Shown: in pieces, positions 22,923-35,854 of the stretch
Position numbering within the stretch: the stretch's first letter is position 1
Layout: each line of letters begins with the position of its first letter
NCBI RefSeq assembly: GCF_002575655.3
Contig: NC_053037.3
Location: 142,797,207-142,861,206 of the forward strand
Length of the DNA: 64,000 bases
Origin: Aegilops tauschii subsp. strangulata
Taxonomy: Eukaryota > Streptophyta > Magnoliopsida > Poales > Poaceae
Direction of reading: 5' to 3'
Program-made: the position numbers and the translations under genes
Notes under the pieces: model-generated
Told to the model about the DNA's origin: nothing
Seen by the model: the letters and a program-made list of their open reading frames with translations, nothing else
Databases searched by the model: none

Positions 22923-24624
22923 AACACCATCGCACTCATGTGGCAAAACTGGTATAAAGGTTTTTGGATGCACAAGTAGAGGTCATACTTGGTGCAAATG
23001 AAGGCTAGCAAAATACTGGCAAGCGACCAACCAAGAAACGAATAATCTCATAAGCAAGCATTAAGCATAACTAACACCGAATAATGCACCACAAGTTGGA
23101 CATAATTTTCATTGCATGATTATTGACTTTCGTTCATGCATAGGGAATCACAAACCTTAACACCAATATTCCTACTAGAGCACAATTACTCACCAACATA
23201 ACTCACATATCACATCATCATATCTCAAAACTATTACTAAGAATCAAGTTTATTTTGTCCAATGATCTTCATGACATTTTTTTCTTTATCCTTCTTGGAT
23301 ATCTATCACTCTGGGACTAATTTTCATGTGTTGCTTTTCATAAGCTCAAACAAATATAAGTGAAGATCATGAGCATAACAAATTTTCTTTCTCTCAAAAT
23401 AATTTAAGTGAAGCAAGAGAGAATTTCTTTAAAATTTTACTAAATCTCAAATAAATCTATGTGAAGCAAGAGAGCATTTCTTCAAAAATACTAAGCACAC
23501 CGTGCTCAAAAAGATATAAGTGAAGCACTAGAGCAAGTCCTAGCTCATAAAAGATTTAAGTGAAGCATAGAGAGCAATTCTAACAAGTCATGATATAATT
23601 TTGGCTCTCTCAAATAAGTGTGTCCAGCAAGGATTGGTGACATAAAACACAAAATAAAACAAGAAAAGACTCATATCATACAAGACGCTCCAAGCAAAAC
23701 ACATATCATGTGACGAACAAAAATATAGCCTCGAGTAAAATACCGATGGTCGTTAGAAGAAAGAGGGGATGCCACTCGGGGGGCATCCCCAAGATTAGTT
23801 GGTTGCTCATTATTGGATAATAGCTTGGGATGCTGGGGCATACCCAAGCTTAGGCTCTTCTATCCTTCTTTCATCCATCGTAAGATAACCCAAAACTTGA
23901 AAACTTCAATCACACAAAACTCAACAAAACCTTCGTGAGATCCGTTCGTGTAAGAAAAATAAACCACTACTATAAGTGTTGTATGAAAACAATTATTATT
24001 TTGCTTTTGTATTATATCTATTGTATTCCAACTTTTCTATGGCAAAAACTCATCAAAGAAAACCATAGAGCCATCAAAATAAGCACACAACACAAAGAAA
24101 ACAGAATCTGTCCAAACAGAACAGTCTGTAGAAATCTGATTTGTTCGAATACTTCTGGAACTCCAAAAATTCTAAAAAACTAGGACAACCTGGATAATTT
24201 GTATATTGATTTTCCGAAAAAATAATTGGCATTTTATCACATTCTGGTGATTTTGAACAATTATTTTTGTGAGCACAAAGTTTCTGTCTTTTTCAGCAAG
24301 ATCAAACAACTATCACCCAAGAATATCCTATTTGTTCTACTTGGCACAAACACTAATTAAAACATAAAAAACACAAATATAACAGTAGCATAATTTTTCA
24401 AACACTCAAGAACAGAAAGCAAAAAAGCAAAAGTAAAATTTATTCATTGGGTTGCCTCCCAACAAGCGCTATAGTTTTACGCCCTTAGCTAGGCATAAGA
24501 TTTCAATGATGCTCTCATGAAAGATGAGAATTAAAGCATAAAGAGAGCATCATAAAACTTGTTACAAACACATTTAAGTCTAACATACTTCCTATTCATA
24601 GGAATTTTATAGGAAAACAAAGTA

Positions 24625-25395
24625 TCAAGAGAAGCAAAAACTAGCATATGCAAGGAAGAAGAAAGAAACAATAGCAATCTCAATAGGTAATTTAGTAACA
24701 TGAAAATTTCTACAACCATATTTTCCTCTCTCATAATAATTAAAAGTAGGATCATGATCAAATTCAACAATATAGCTATCACATAACATATTCTCTACAT
24801 GATCCACATGCATGCAAAGTTGACACTCTTCCAAAATAGTGGGATCATAAAATAAAGTCATGACCTCTCCAAGCCCACTTTTGTCAAAAAATTCATAAGA
24901 TTGATCACTCTCCAAATATGTGGGATTATTTATACCTAGAGTTGACACTCTTCCTAACCCACTTTCAATATAATTGCAAACATATTCATCATGAGGCCTA
25001 AATAGATTTTCAAGATCATAAGAATCACTATCACCCCAATCATGATCATTGGAACAAGTGGTAGAGATAGCAAAATTAGCATCTCCAAGCTTGGGGTTTT
25101 GCATATTATTAGCACAATTAACATTAATATAATTTATAGTAAAATCATTGCAATCATGCTTTTCATCCAAGGGGCTATCATGAATCACTTCATAAATTTC
25201 TTCATCACATTTTTCAGATTCACGAATCTCAAGCAAAACTTCATAAAGATAATCTAGTGAACTCGATTCACTAGCAATTGGTATTATTGCAATATGTAAG
25301 AGCACATGTTCCTCTCTCATAGTAATTTTCAGTAGCATCATGAATGAATTCAACAATATAACTATCACACAAAGCATTATTCTCATGATGCACAA
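24625..25395 (-). pseudogene. Acidic ORF of the Gypsy internal region, second repeat unit (256 codons)
   Basis: Paralogous to 25271-26128: both contain SG(L/F)GRVSTLG, GEVM-LF and a CDSYIVEF-HD-T--NYYERG block. Rich in Asp, Glu, Asn and Tyr, with a hydrophobic C-terminus (IAIVSFFFLAYASFCFS). The apparent start lies in the overlap and may not be used. No known enzymatic motif. Such acidic ORFs sit where gag would start in some Triticeae Athila-type elements (recollection, not a search). Function unknown. Confidence 0.5.
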
Positions 25396-26128
25396 GCATA
25401 GAAATTTTACTACTCACTGCATAAGCAAAATTCTTCTCATTCATAGTAGTGGGAGCAAACTCAACAAAATAACCATCATGTGAGGTATAATCCAATTGAA
25501 AATTAAAATCATGATGACAAGTTTCATGGTTATCATTATTCTTTATAGCATACATGTCATCATAATAATCATCATAGATAGCAACTTCGTTCTCATAATC
25601 AATTGGAACCTCTTCCGAAATAGTGGATTCATCACTAAATAAATTCATGACCTCTCCAAATGCACTTTCATAATTATCACAATAAGATTCAACACCCTCC
25701 AAAATAGTGGGATCGTCACTTCCTAAAGTTGACACTCTTCCAAACCCACTTTCATCAATATAATCATCATAAATACGAGGCATGCTATCATCATAATAAA
25801 TTTGCTCGTCAAAACTTGGGGGACAAAAAATATCATCTTCATCAAACATAGCATCCCCAAACTTGTGGCTTTGCATATCATTAGGATCATGGATATTCAA
25901 AGAATTCATTCTAACAACATTGCAATCATGCTCATCATTCAAATATTTAGTGCCAAACATTTTATAGACTTCTTCTTCTAACACTTGAGCACAATTTTCC
26001 TTTCCATCAGTTTCACGAAAGACATTAAAGAGATGAATCATATAAGGCAACCTCAATTCCATTTTTTGTAGTTTTCTTCTATAAACTAAACTAGTGATAA
26101 AACAAGAAACTAAAAGATTCGATTGCAA
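25271..26128 (-). CDS. Acidic hypothetical ORF of the Gypsy internal region (285 codons)
   Basis: First long frame after the primer-binding site on the minus strand. Acidic and tyrosine-rich, with DEDDIFCPPSFDEQIYYDDS, a repeated GRVSTLGSDDPT / GEVMNLFSDEST pattern and CDSYIVEFIHD near the C-terminus. No zinc knuckle, protease or RT motif. Probably a transposon-specific protein in gag position. Its relation to the neighbouring frame 24625-25395 shows an internal tandem duplication of about 0.75 kb. Confidence 0.5.
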   Translation of the reverse strand: MQSNLLVSCFITSLVYRRKLQKMELRLPYMIHLFNVFRETDGKENCAQVLEEEVYKMFGTKYLNDEHDCNVVRMNSLNIHDPNDMQSHKFGDAMFDEDDIFCPPSFDEQIYYDDSMPRIYDDYIDESGFGRVSTLGSDDPTILEGVESYCDNYESAFGEVMNLFSDESTISEEVPIDYENEVAIYDDYYDDMYAIKNNDNHETCHHDFNFQLDYTSHDGYFVEFAPTTMNEKNFAYAVSSKISMLVHHENNALCDSYIVEFIHDATENYYERGTCALTYCNNTNC

Positions 26129-26156
26129 GATCTAAAGACATACCTTCGAGCACTAA

Positions 26157-26250
26157 CCTCCCCAGCAACGGCGCCAGAAAAGAGCTTAGTTGACGGGGTT
26201 TTAATGCCGCTTACCTAGCCTCCCCAGCAACGGCGCCAGAGAAGAGCTTG
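26157..26250 (-). other. Duplicated Gypsy primer-binding site
   Basis: The minus-strand TCTGGCGCCGTTGCTGGGGA-type motif, matching the tRNA-Asp-type site of Athila elements, occurs next to the LTR (26218-26250) and again at 26157-26187. Both copies carry AAGCTCTT(T/C)TCTGGCGCC and GGGGAGG. Confidence 0.8.
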
Positions 26251-26251
26251 A

Positions 26252-29200
26252 TGTCTACTACGAAACGTTCTTCTTGTAGATGTTGTTGGGCCTCCAAGTG
26301 CAGAGTTTTGTAGGACAGTAGCAAATTTCCCTCAAGTGGATGACCTAAGGATTATCAATCCGTGGGAGGCGTAGGATGAAGATGGTCTCTCTCAAACAAC
26401 CCTACAACCAAATAACAAAGATTCACTTGTGTCCCCAACACACCGAATACAATGGTAAATTGTATAGGTGCACTAGTTCGGCGAAGAGATGTGATTGCTC
26501 TCTGACTATAGCGCCAGAAAAGCTCCTGTCTGCTAGGAATACGTCGGTATTTCCCCAAAGAGGAAGGGATGATGTAGCACAGCGACGGTAGGTATTTCCG
26601 TCAGTGAAGAAACCAAGGTTATCGAACCAATAGGAGAACCAAGCAACACAACATAAATAGCACCTGCACACAAATAACAACACCTCGCAACCCGACGTGT
26701 TAAAGGGGTTGTCAATCCCTTTCGGGTAACGATGCCAGAAATTGTAATAGATTGAATTAATAGATCGCAAATAAAATAAAGTGCAGCAAAGTATTTTTGT
26801 ATTTTTGGTTTAATAGATCTGAATAAAAATGCAAAGGAAAAGTAGATCGCAAGCAAATATATGAGGAAGAAGACCCGGGGGCCGTAGGTTTCACTAGTGG
26901 CTTCTCTCGAGAAAGATAGCAAATGGTGGGTAAACAAATTACTGTTGGGCAATAGATAGAACCTCAAATAATTATGACGATATCCAGGCAATGATCATTA
27001 CATAGGCATCACGTCCAAGATTGACCGACTCCTGCCTGCATCTACTACTATTACTCCACACATCGACCGCTATCCAGCATGCATCTAGTGTATTAAGTTC
27101 ATGGAAAAATGGAGTAATGCAATAAGAACGATGACATGATGTAGACAAGATCTGTTTATCTATTGCGTAGATATAGATCCCATCTTTTTATCCTTAGTAG
27201 CAACGATACATACGTGTCGGTTCCCTTTCTGTCACTGGGATCAAGCACTATAAGATCGAACCCACTACCGGGCACCTCTTCCCATTGCAAGATAAATAGA
27301 TCAAGTTGGCCAAACAAAACTCAAATATCGGAGAAGAAATACGACGCTATAAGAGATCATGCATATAAGAGATCAAAGAAACTCAAATAAATTTCATGGA
27401 TATAAAAAGATATGACTAATCATAAACTCAAAGTTCATCATATCCCAACAAACACACCGCAAAAAGAGTTACATCATATGGATCTCCAAGAGACCATTGT
27501 ATTGAGAATTCAGCGAGAGAGAGAAAGCCATCTAGCTACAAACTACGGACCCGAAGGTCTACAAAGAACTACTCACGCATCATCAGAGAGGCGCCAATGG
27601 AGGTGGTGAACCCCATCAGAGATGGTGTCTAGATTGGATCTGGTGGTTCTGGACTCTGCGGCGGCTGGATGAATAATTCGTCGACTACCCTAGGGTTCTG
27701 GTATTTTGGGGGTATTTATAGAGCAAAGAGGTGGTCCGGGCGGCACCCGAGGTAGGCACAACCCACCAGGGAGCGCCTGGGCCTCCTGGCACGCCCTGGT
27801 GGGTTGTCCCCTCCTCGGGACTCCCCTGAGGTGCAACCAGGGCCCAACATCTTCCATCTGGACCATAAAAATAATCGTGGAGTTTCGTGGCATTTGGACT
27901 CCGTCTGATATTGATTTTCTACGATGTAAAAAACATGGAAAAAACAGCAACTGGCACTTGGCACTATGTCAATAGGTTAGTACCAAAAATGATATAAAAT
28001 GACTATAAAATGACTATAAAATGATTATAAAACATCCAATATTGATAATATAACAGCATGGAATAATCCAAAATTATAGATACGTTGGAGACGTATCAAG
28101 ATGGTGATACAAGTGCAATATGGATGGTGGATACAGGTTTTTGTAATCTGAAAATATAAAACAGCAAGGTAACTAGTAGTAAAGGTGAGCAAAAATGGTA
28201 TTGCAATGCTTGGAAACAAGGCCTAGGGCTCATACTTTCACTAGTGCAAGTTCTCTCGACAATGATAACATAATTAGATCATATAACAATCCCTCAATGT
28301 GCAACAAAGAGTCACTAATAGCGGAGAACAAACGAAGTGATTATTGTAGCGTACGAAACCACCTCAAAGTTATTCTTTGTGATAAATCTATTGGGCTATT
28401 CCTATAAGTGTCACAAACAGCCCTAGAGTTCGTACTAAAATAACACCTTATGACACACATCAACCAAAACCCTAATGTCACCTAGATACTCCAATGTCAC
28501 CACAAGTATCCGCGGGTTTGATTATACGATATGCATCACACAATCTCATATTCATCTATTCAAACCAACACAAAGAACTTCAAAGAGTGCCCCAGAGTTT
28601 CTACCGGAGAGTCAAGACGAAAACGTGTGCCAACCCCTATGCATAAGTTCACAAGGTCACAGAACCCGCGAATTGATCACCAAAACATACATCAAGTAGA
28701 TCACGTGAATATCCCAATGTCACCACAGATAAGCACATGCAAGACATACATCAAGTGTTCTCAAATCCTTAAAGACTCAACCCGATAAGATAACTTCAAA
28801 GGGAAAACTCAATACATTACAAGAAGGTAGAGGGGGAGAAACATCATAAGATCCAACTATAATAGCAAAGCTCGCGGTACATCAAGATCGTGCCATACCA
28901 AGAACACGAGAGAGAGAGAGAGATCAAACACATATCTACTGGTACATACCCTCAGCCCCGAGGGTGAACTACTCCCTCCTCATCATGGAGACCGCTGGGA
29001 TGATGAAGATGGCCACCGGTGATGGTTTCCCCCTCCGGTAGGGTGCCGGATTGGGCTCTCGATTGGATTTTCGTGGCTACAGAGGCTTGCGGCGGCAGAA
29101 CTCCCGATCTAGGTTTATTTCCGGGCGTTTTGGTATTTATAGGAATTATTGGCGTCGAGAACAAGTCAGGGGGGTCCACGAGGAGCCCACAAGGTCGGAG

Positions 29201-29507
29201 GGCGTGCCCTAGGGGGGTGGGGCGCCCTCCACCCTTGTGGAGGCCTCATGGCTCTTCTGGCCCAACTCTTTTGCTTCAGGGGCTTCTTGTCCATAAAAAA
29301 TCACCATAAATTTTCACATCAATTAGCTCCGTTTGATATTCCTTTTCTGCAAAACTCAAAAACAAGGAAAAAACATAAACTGGCACTAGGCTCTAGGTTA
29401 ATAGGTTAGTCCCAAAAAATAATATAAAATAGCATATAAAACATCCAAGATGGATAATATAATAGCATGGAACAATCAACAATTATAGATACGTTGGAGA
29501 CGTATCA
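26252..29507 (-). mobile_element. Gypsy 5' LTR, minus orientation, split by a solo LTR
   Basis: Minus strand starts TGATACGTCTCC at 29507 and ends ...GTAGTAGACA at 26252, followed at once by the primer-binding site. Removing the 26492-28098 insertion and one duplicated AGATG leaves about 1.64 kb. A short GA microsatellite lies at 28908-28923. ORFs on either strand here are incidental. Confidence 0.8.
26492..28098 (-). mobile_element. Solo LTR (1607 bp) nested in the older LTR, 5-bp target duplication AGATG
   Basis: Plus-strand ends TGATTGCTC... and ...GAGACGTATCA, i.e. TG/CA termini on both strands. AGATG occurs at 26487-26491 and 28099-28103. No internal region or second LTR remains, so it arose by LTR-LTR recombination. 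Its 3' end contains TTTTCTGGCGC, which normally belongs to the primer-binding region, so the LTR may have absorbed leader sequence. Confidence 0.85.
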
Positions 29508-31555
29508 ACTATCTCCTTCTTTTTGTCTTCTCCACAACCACCGTCTATTCCACCTAGAGTGTTATGTCCATGGATCACGCTCATGTATTGCGTGAAAGTT
29601 GAAAAGGTTTGAGAACATCAAAAGTATGAAACAATTGCTTGGCTTGTCATCGGGGTTATGCATGCTTTAAATATTTTATGTGATGAAGATGGAGTATAGC
29701 TAGACTATATTATTTGTTAGGGATAAGTTTTCTTTGGCCATGTTATTTTGAGAAGACATAATTGCCTTGTTAGTATGTTTGAAGTATTATTGATTTAATG
29801 TCAATATTAAACTTTTGTTTTGAATTATACGGATCTGAACATTCATGCCACAATAAAAGAAATTACATGGATAAATATGTTAGGTGGCATTCCACATCAA
29901 AAATTCTGTTTTTATCATTTACCTACTCGAGGACGAGCAGGAATTAAGCTTGGGGTTGCTTGATACGTCTCCATCGTATCTATATTTTTATTATTATTCC
30001 ATGCTATTATATTATCTATTTTGGATGTTTTATAGGCATTAATATGATATTTTATATTATTTTTGGGACTAACCTATTAACCTAGAGCCAAGTGCCAGTT
30101 TCTGTTTTTCCCTTGTTTTAGAGTTTCGTAGAAAAGGAATACCAAACGGAGTCCAAACGGAATGAAACTTTCGCGATGATTTTTCTTGTACCAGAAGACA
30201 TCCAGAGGACTTGGAGTGCAAGTCAGGGAAGCCACGAGGTGGCCACAAGGACGGAGGGCGTGGCCAGGGGGTAGGGCGCGCTCCCACCCTTATGGGCCCC
30301 ATGTGACTCCACCGACCTATTTCTTCCGCCTATATATTCTCATATATCTCAAAAACAACAGAGAGAGCCACGAAAACACTTTTCCACCGCCGCAACCTTC
30401 TGTACCCGTGAGGTCCCATCTAGGGGCCTTTTCCGGCGTCCTGCCGGAGGGGGATTCAATCACAGAGGGCTTCTACATCAACACCATTGCCCTTCTGATG
30501 AAGCGTGAGTAGTTTACCTCAGACCTATGGGTCCATAGCTAGTAGCTAGATGGCTTCTTATCTCTCTTTGATTCTCAATACAAAGCTCTCCTCGATGTTC
30601 TTGGAGATCTATTCGATGTAATCCTTTTGTGCGGTGTGTTTGCCGAGATCCGATGAATTGTGGATTTATGATCAGCTTATCTATGAATATTATTTGAATC
30701 TTCTCTGAATTCTTATATGCATGATTTGATATCTTTGCAAGTCTCTTCGAACAATCAATTTGGTTTGGCCAACTAGATTGGTTTTTCTTGCAATGGGAGA
30801 AGTGCTTAGCTTTGGGTTCAATCTTGTGGTGTCCTTTCCTAGTGACAGTAGGGGCAGCAAGGCACGTATTGTATTATTGCCATCGAGGATAAAAAGATGG
30901 GGTTTTCATCATATTGCTTGAGTTTATCCCTCTACGTCATGTCATCTTACTTAAAGCGTTAGTATGTTCTTATGAATTTAATACTCTAGACGCAGGCAGG
31001 AGTCAGTCGATTTGTGGAGTAATAGTAGTAGATGCAGGCAGGAGTCAGTCTATTTGACACGGACGTGATGCCTATATTCATGATCATTGCCTTAGATATC
31101 TTCATAACTTTGCGCTTTTCTATCAATTGCTCGGCAGTAATTTGTTCACCCACCGTAATATTTTCTATCTTGAGAGAAGCCTCTAGTGACACCTATGGCC
31201 CTCGGGTCTATTTTCCATCATATAAGTTTCCGATCTACAATTTTAGTTTCCAATTTACTTCCTTTGCAATCTTTTACTTTCCGATCTATTAACCAAAAAT
31301 ACCAAAAACATTTACTTTACCATTTATCTATCTCTATCAGATCTCACTTATGCAAGTAACCGTGAAGGGATTGACAACCCCTTTATCGCGTTGGGTGCAA
31401 GTTGTTGATTGTTTGTGCAGGTATTCGGTGACTTGTTCGTTGTCTCCTACTGGATTGATACCTTGGTTCTCAAACTGAGGGAAATACTTACTCTACTTTG
31501 CTGCATCACCCTTTCCTCTTCAAGGGAAAAACCAATGCAAGCTCAAGAGGTAGCA
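29508..31555 (+). mobile_element. Gypsy 3' end: untranslated tail, polypurine tract and 3' LTR, plus orientation
   Basis: 29508-29960 is a non-coding 3' tail ending in a purine-rich stretch (GAGGACGAGCAGGAATTAAG ... TTGGGG) typical of the polypurine tract. The LTR runs 29961-31555: TGATACGTCTCC to ...GAGGTAGCA, 1595 bp. It is related to the two minus-strand LTRs at its start but differs at its end. It cuts into CACTA copy C at 31555/31556. The 5' part was separated by insertion of the minus-strand Gypsy at 29507. Confidence 0.8.
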
Positions 31556-32143
31556 ATGGGCCAATTCCTAGCCCATTTTGTCTTTCGTCCTGTTAACGGC
31601 CCGCACAACGGTTGGGCCTTTGACTTTGGCTCCATTAGGGGCCCACGTTCCGCAGTGCAAAATTTCAGCCCGACATGACTTTCGGCTTGTTAAAAGCCTA
31701 GTTTGCAAATTGGGCCTCCTCTGGCCCATAACACTTCCGGCCTCTTACTGGCCCGTAAAGTAAAAGGGCCGTGACAAAATTGACATTTATTTTGGCCTGC
31801 TAGAGGCCTGCAGGCCATTTCCATTTGTACCGCCCTATCGAGCTTTTGGCCTATTAACGGCTTGCTAAGAGCCGTTGTTACGGTGGGCCACATCATTTGG
31901 GATCCACTAGATATTATTTTGACCAACCCAATTAAGGCCCGCTTTGACTATACATGTTTGTTCATTTGTATGGCATCCAGGAATGTTTGGGCGTGTTGAC
32001 CCCCGTTTCAACGATATAGCATATTCAAAGAATTATCCTACTCTATACTATCACCTCTAAAATACATACACTATACAATAAAATGACTAAGGCATAGAAA
32101 CGTAGAATAATCCAACACTATACAATAAAGAAATTATAGCCCA

Positions 32144-32219
32144 TTATACCCACTGGGTATTATAGTTCGGCACCAGTGATAATAAAGCGTACACAAACCG
32201 CAAATTACATACACTAGGC
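32144..32219 (-). promoter_or_regulatory. Conserved 3' element of the gene family (copy C)
   Basis: 32144-32178 matches the CACTGG...CCAGTG element (CACTGGGTATTATAGTTCGG then CACCAGTG). A second, truncated copy (ATTACATACACTAGGCA) follows at 32204-32219, matching the tandem arrangement in copy B. Confidence 0.55.
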
Positions 32220-34378
32220 AAATAAAGCTCATACATCATGGACACGCATCAATAGAACTTACCATTTGAACTATAATCTCTTTAGAAAATAGGATTGGTC
32301 GGATTCAGATAGCACAAATTTCAGTCTGCAAATCTCCAATTCCTTCGTGGTTACCTCAGTGTCTCATTTCATTTTTTGACTCCTGCGTCTAATACATGCA
32401 AGTCCAGTCTCAACTTGTTGATTGCACGTTGAGAATCATGTACACGTTGTATTGCCACCTCTAGTTGATGCTCGAGAACATCAGCACATTCCAATTCCAA
32501 TCCATAATCATTTGGTAACAGCCATGCCGCACTGCTCGCAGATCTTTGTGTTAATGTCACTTCATCCTGAAATGTTACTGTAAGTACACATGACTAGGGC
32601 AAAAATATAGTTACAACACTTAAGCGAGCAAGACAGACTATTTTGTACATGGCAAAACAGAACTAACAATAATGTTACACGTCATGAAGCATAAGCAGGT
32701 GATATTTTAAAATTTATAAAAATGGTAGTCTGTGCAGCCCGCATACAGAAATCTCTCTTAGCTCACCAGAGGAGCATGATGTTGGGGCCAAATCCAAAAC
32801 ACGTACAGGTTACAAATTTAGACAACATGTTGCTTATAAGTAAGCAAGCAGTTGGCCATTCTGTAGCTCAATTAAAGTCTTAGGGCGTATAATGAACAAC
32901 AGAGGGATTCATACAAACCTACTACAGCAAGCAAAACTATGCAATCATTAGCCTAGTACAAACTAGATTGTGAGCCTCGTGCAGTAATAGTTGGTTAATA
33001 GACTTCAAAGCTTCAGGCACACTTCGCCAGAGTAATTAAATGGTAAGGCCCTTAATTATGTCAACTAATAGTTATACAAGTACCCAACATCAGGCATCAT
33101 TGTTTGGGCATCTCATTAACTGAGGACAAATAAAGAAATTGAAAAGATCAATTTAACTATGCCTGAAACAAACAAGCAATTGAACTGTTGAGTTGGCAGC
33201 ATGCATACATGCACGCCTCAATAACATCCATGGCCTAGCTACATTTACTATATAAAGGAACAAGTAATGTAATATTGTTTTCCCCCTATGAAGTATCTCG
33301 ACTAGTATGTAATCAATATCCTAGTAATGATAGGGAGGCTAATGATGTGAATATGCGTTTGCTTGTGACATTTATGACATTGGCAACTCTACCATGGCAG
33401 GAAGCAGTTTCACACTGTTCACTGCTATAAGATGTTTTAGATATTTAAAAGTAGACTACATCCGTAATGAGTGAACAGACACATTAAAATGTGTTTACAT
33501 ACATCTGATTTACAAAAAATTTAGAACATCATATAGTAGTGAGTGGAGGGGGTTTTAATCAATGGCCCAATGACTGGGTTACAGGTGAATAACCCTACGC
33601 AAGCACAATGGTAGACAAATAGGATGTCCTGGTAATTATAATACAATGACTTACCTTAACTGGTTGAACAGGCTCAAAGCTGCTCCTCCTTCTCTTGCAA
33701 GGCTCCTTCCTAACATCTTGTACTTGGAAATCCTCAATCTTATCTTCATTGCACCCCCTCTGCAAGGTGACACAAACTAGTTACTGGTCTCCTTGGAAGA
33801 TAAATATGCATACTTTCCAGTCTGTGAACAACAAAAAACGATGAAATTATAACAAAACAACACCACATAATGAAACATGTCACACCTCTTGCACACAATA
33901 AAATGAGCATTTACTATGTGTGCACTATGTAAAAACTAGGCATACCTTCAAACTGGATCTCCAGGTACTCTTGGAGAGCCTACTTTAGTGTACAGCCAAA
34001 CATTTATGTCACCTATCAGTTAGACAAGCCCCCACTACAGCAGCTCTTAGTGTTTAAATCGTTGACAAGCTCTGTTAGAGTGTTAGGTTAAGAACAACAA
34101 GTAATCAAAGCAAACAGTCCTAGTATTGATGGCTCATACAAACAATCAAGAAAAGAAGCAAAGAAGGAGGTTTAAAGACCATCACTTGACTGACCAGATT
34201 TAAGGGGCATTTAAACATCATGTGCAACGTATGAACTAACATAAACATTGCATATTTCAGATTCTATAATGAAATGCACATGTATTAGGTTATGCCATGT
34301 ATGATGATGCCTAAATGTATACTATAGCAGGCAGGAGTGATTCATCATTGCACGCACAATTGAATTGTAGGTTAAGGG

Positions 34379-35735
34379 CCAGTTCTATTCCGCCTTTTCA
34401 GAGCTTATTTTCAAAATAAGCGATAAAAGATGTAAAGAAGTCATTTTTGAGTTATGGGCTTGGGCTTAACTTATTTCGCTTTGGAGGGGGGTGTTTCGCG
34501 TAAAAGCTCACTAAAAATGAAGGGAAGGGGAATAGTGAAATGACTCTGTTGTCTGCCTATATTACACTCAAAACGCCACTGCTCATGCCTGCGTCACACC
34601 TGACCCTCAAGTAAAAACAAACACGCAAGCGTCCATTGCCCTACCCGCTTGCATCTCCTCTCCCCTTTCCCTCTACCTCGATCCCCTACCTGCAGCGTCA
34701 GGGTTCCTCCTGTGAGTCGTCGCCATTGGTCCCATCTGGCCTAGTCCTCGATAATGCTCTGTCCAGCTAGGCTACATGGCCGGAGGGTAGGGCCAAATCT
34801 CCCTGGCTGCTCCTCCCTCTAGCGCCGCCCCTCATTCTCATGGTCTCCAGTAGCTGCTCCGCTGTGGTCCGTCCAACACACTACTCCAGCGAGCGCCGCA
34901 CAACTACGACCGATGCCACACTGCGACAGAAGGAACCTCGTTCCCCCTCCCCTCCTCCCAGGTCGTGGCCTTGAGGTGCTGTTGAAGGATGAGCTCATCC
35001 AACAAGGTGAGCATGATTTTTTGCCAAATTTTCATTTTGATTCGCTATACGATGATTTGCTATGAGCTGCTTCTGTTGTTGCTATATGATGCATTGCTAT
35101 GAGCTGCTCCTACTGCTTCTATATGATGAATTGCTATGAGCTGATGCTGCTATATCATGAATTGCTATGAGCTGCTACTGCTATATGATGAGTTTCTATA
35201 AGCTGCTCCTGCTGCTGCTATATGATGAATTGCTATGAGCTGCTCCTGCTGCTGCTATATGATGAATTGCTATGAGTTGCTGATGCTATATGATGAATTG
35301 CTATGAGCTGCTGCTGTTGTATGATGAGTTGCTATGAGCTGCTGCTGCTGCTATATGATGCTTTCAGATGGTGCTGCTATATGATAATAACCAGCCACTT
35401 GGACCATCGAATTTCGATAAATAATTGTTCTTTATTTAAATTTGGGTCATGCATTCTTTGTTTAAATTCGGCAGTGGGATCTCTATGGAAGACATTGACC
35501 AAAGTAGATTGTGCCAAGTAGATGGTATCTTTGTATTTCCATTTTGAACAAATATTGATGGTCTGTTTTCCTATCATATTAATTACAGCACTGGGTTCAA
35601 TTTGTGATGTTTGCAAGTCAAATTAATTTTCATATGGGCATCAAAATGACAAAATATAATGCAATCTAGACTTTTCACTGATCATACCAAAGATAAGCTA
35701 AAAAGGCAGGCAATGAAAAGAACCGGTTGGCTTAT
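34379..35735 (+). mobile_element. Candidate TIR element carrying an exon-like GC-rich block
   Basis: The left end GGGCCAGTTCTATTCCGCC... and the reverse complement of 35690-35740 (AACCGGTTCTTTTCATTGCC) are similar, as are the inner TTTTCAGAGCTTATTTT and TTTTAGCTTATCTTT. Between them lies a CT/GC-rich block (34600-35010) ending CAACAAG|GTGAGC like a first exon, then a minisatellite. No clear target duplication was found. It may be a hAT-like element with captured gene sequence. Confidence 0.35.
35040..35390 (+). repeat. Minisatellite, TTGCTATGAGCTGCT(N)CTATATGATGAA units
   Basis: About nine units of 30-50 bp share GCTATGAGCTGCT and CTATATGATGA, with a variable number of CTG/CTC triplets. Open frames here are periodic artefacts. 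Confidence 0.9.
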
Positions 35736-35854
35736 TACCTGGAGCTTATATTCAAAGGTGCTTATTTTCTTAGGATAACTCGTAATAACTGTCCCTAAGA
35801 AACTTGGCCAATAGAACTGACATACAAATAACATGTCACGATGATTGCAATGGA

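Larger units (their letters stand above)
22923..26251 (-). mobile_element. Internal region of a minus-strand Athila-type Gypsy element
   Basis: Follows the LTR and primer-binding site read on the minus strand. 24625-26128 holds two related acidic ORFs. 22923-24600 has no coding frame. It includes two tandem hairpins: GGGGATGCC (23765-23773) with GGCATCCCC (23782-23790), and AGCTTGGGATGC (23822) with GCATACCCAAGCT (23838). The Copia element entered at 22922, so the pol region and 3' LTR are missing here. No RT is present, so the element may be non-autonomous. Confidence 0.7.

Noticed and set aside
29019..30512. ORFs of 75-108 codons on both strands
   Set aside because: They lie in Gypsy LTRs and have no transposon or host protein signature.
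35303..35521. 72-codon ORF rich in Cys, Met and Ser
   Set aside because: Runs through the TGCTATGAGCTGC minisatellite.
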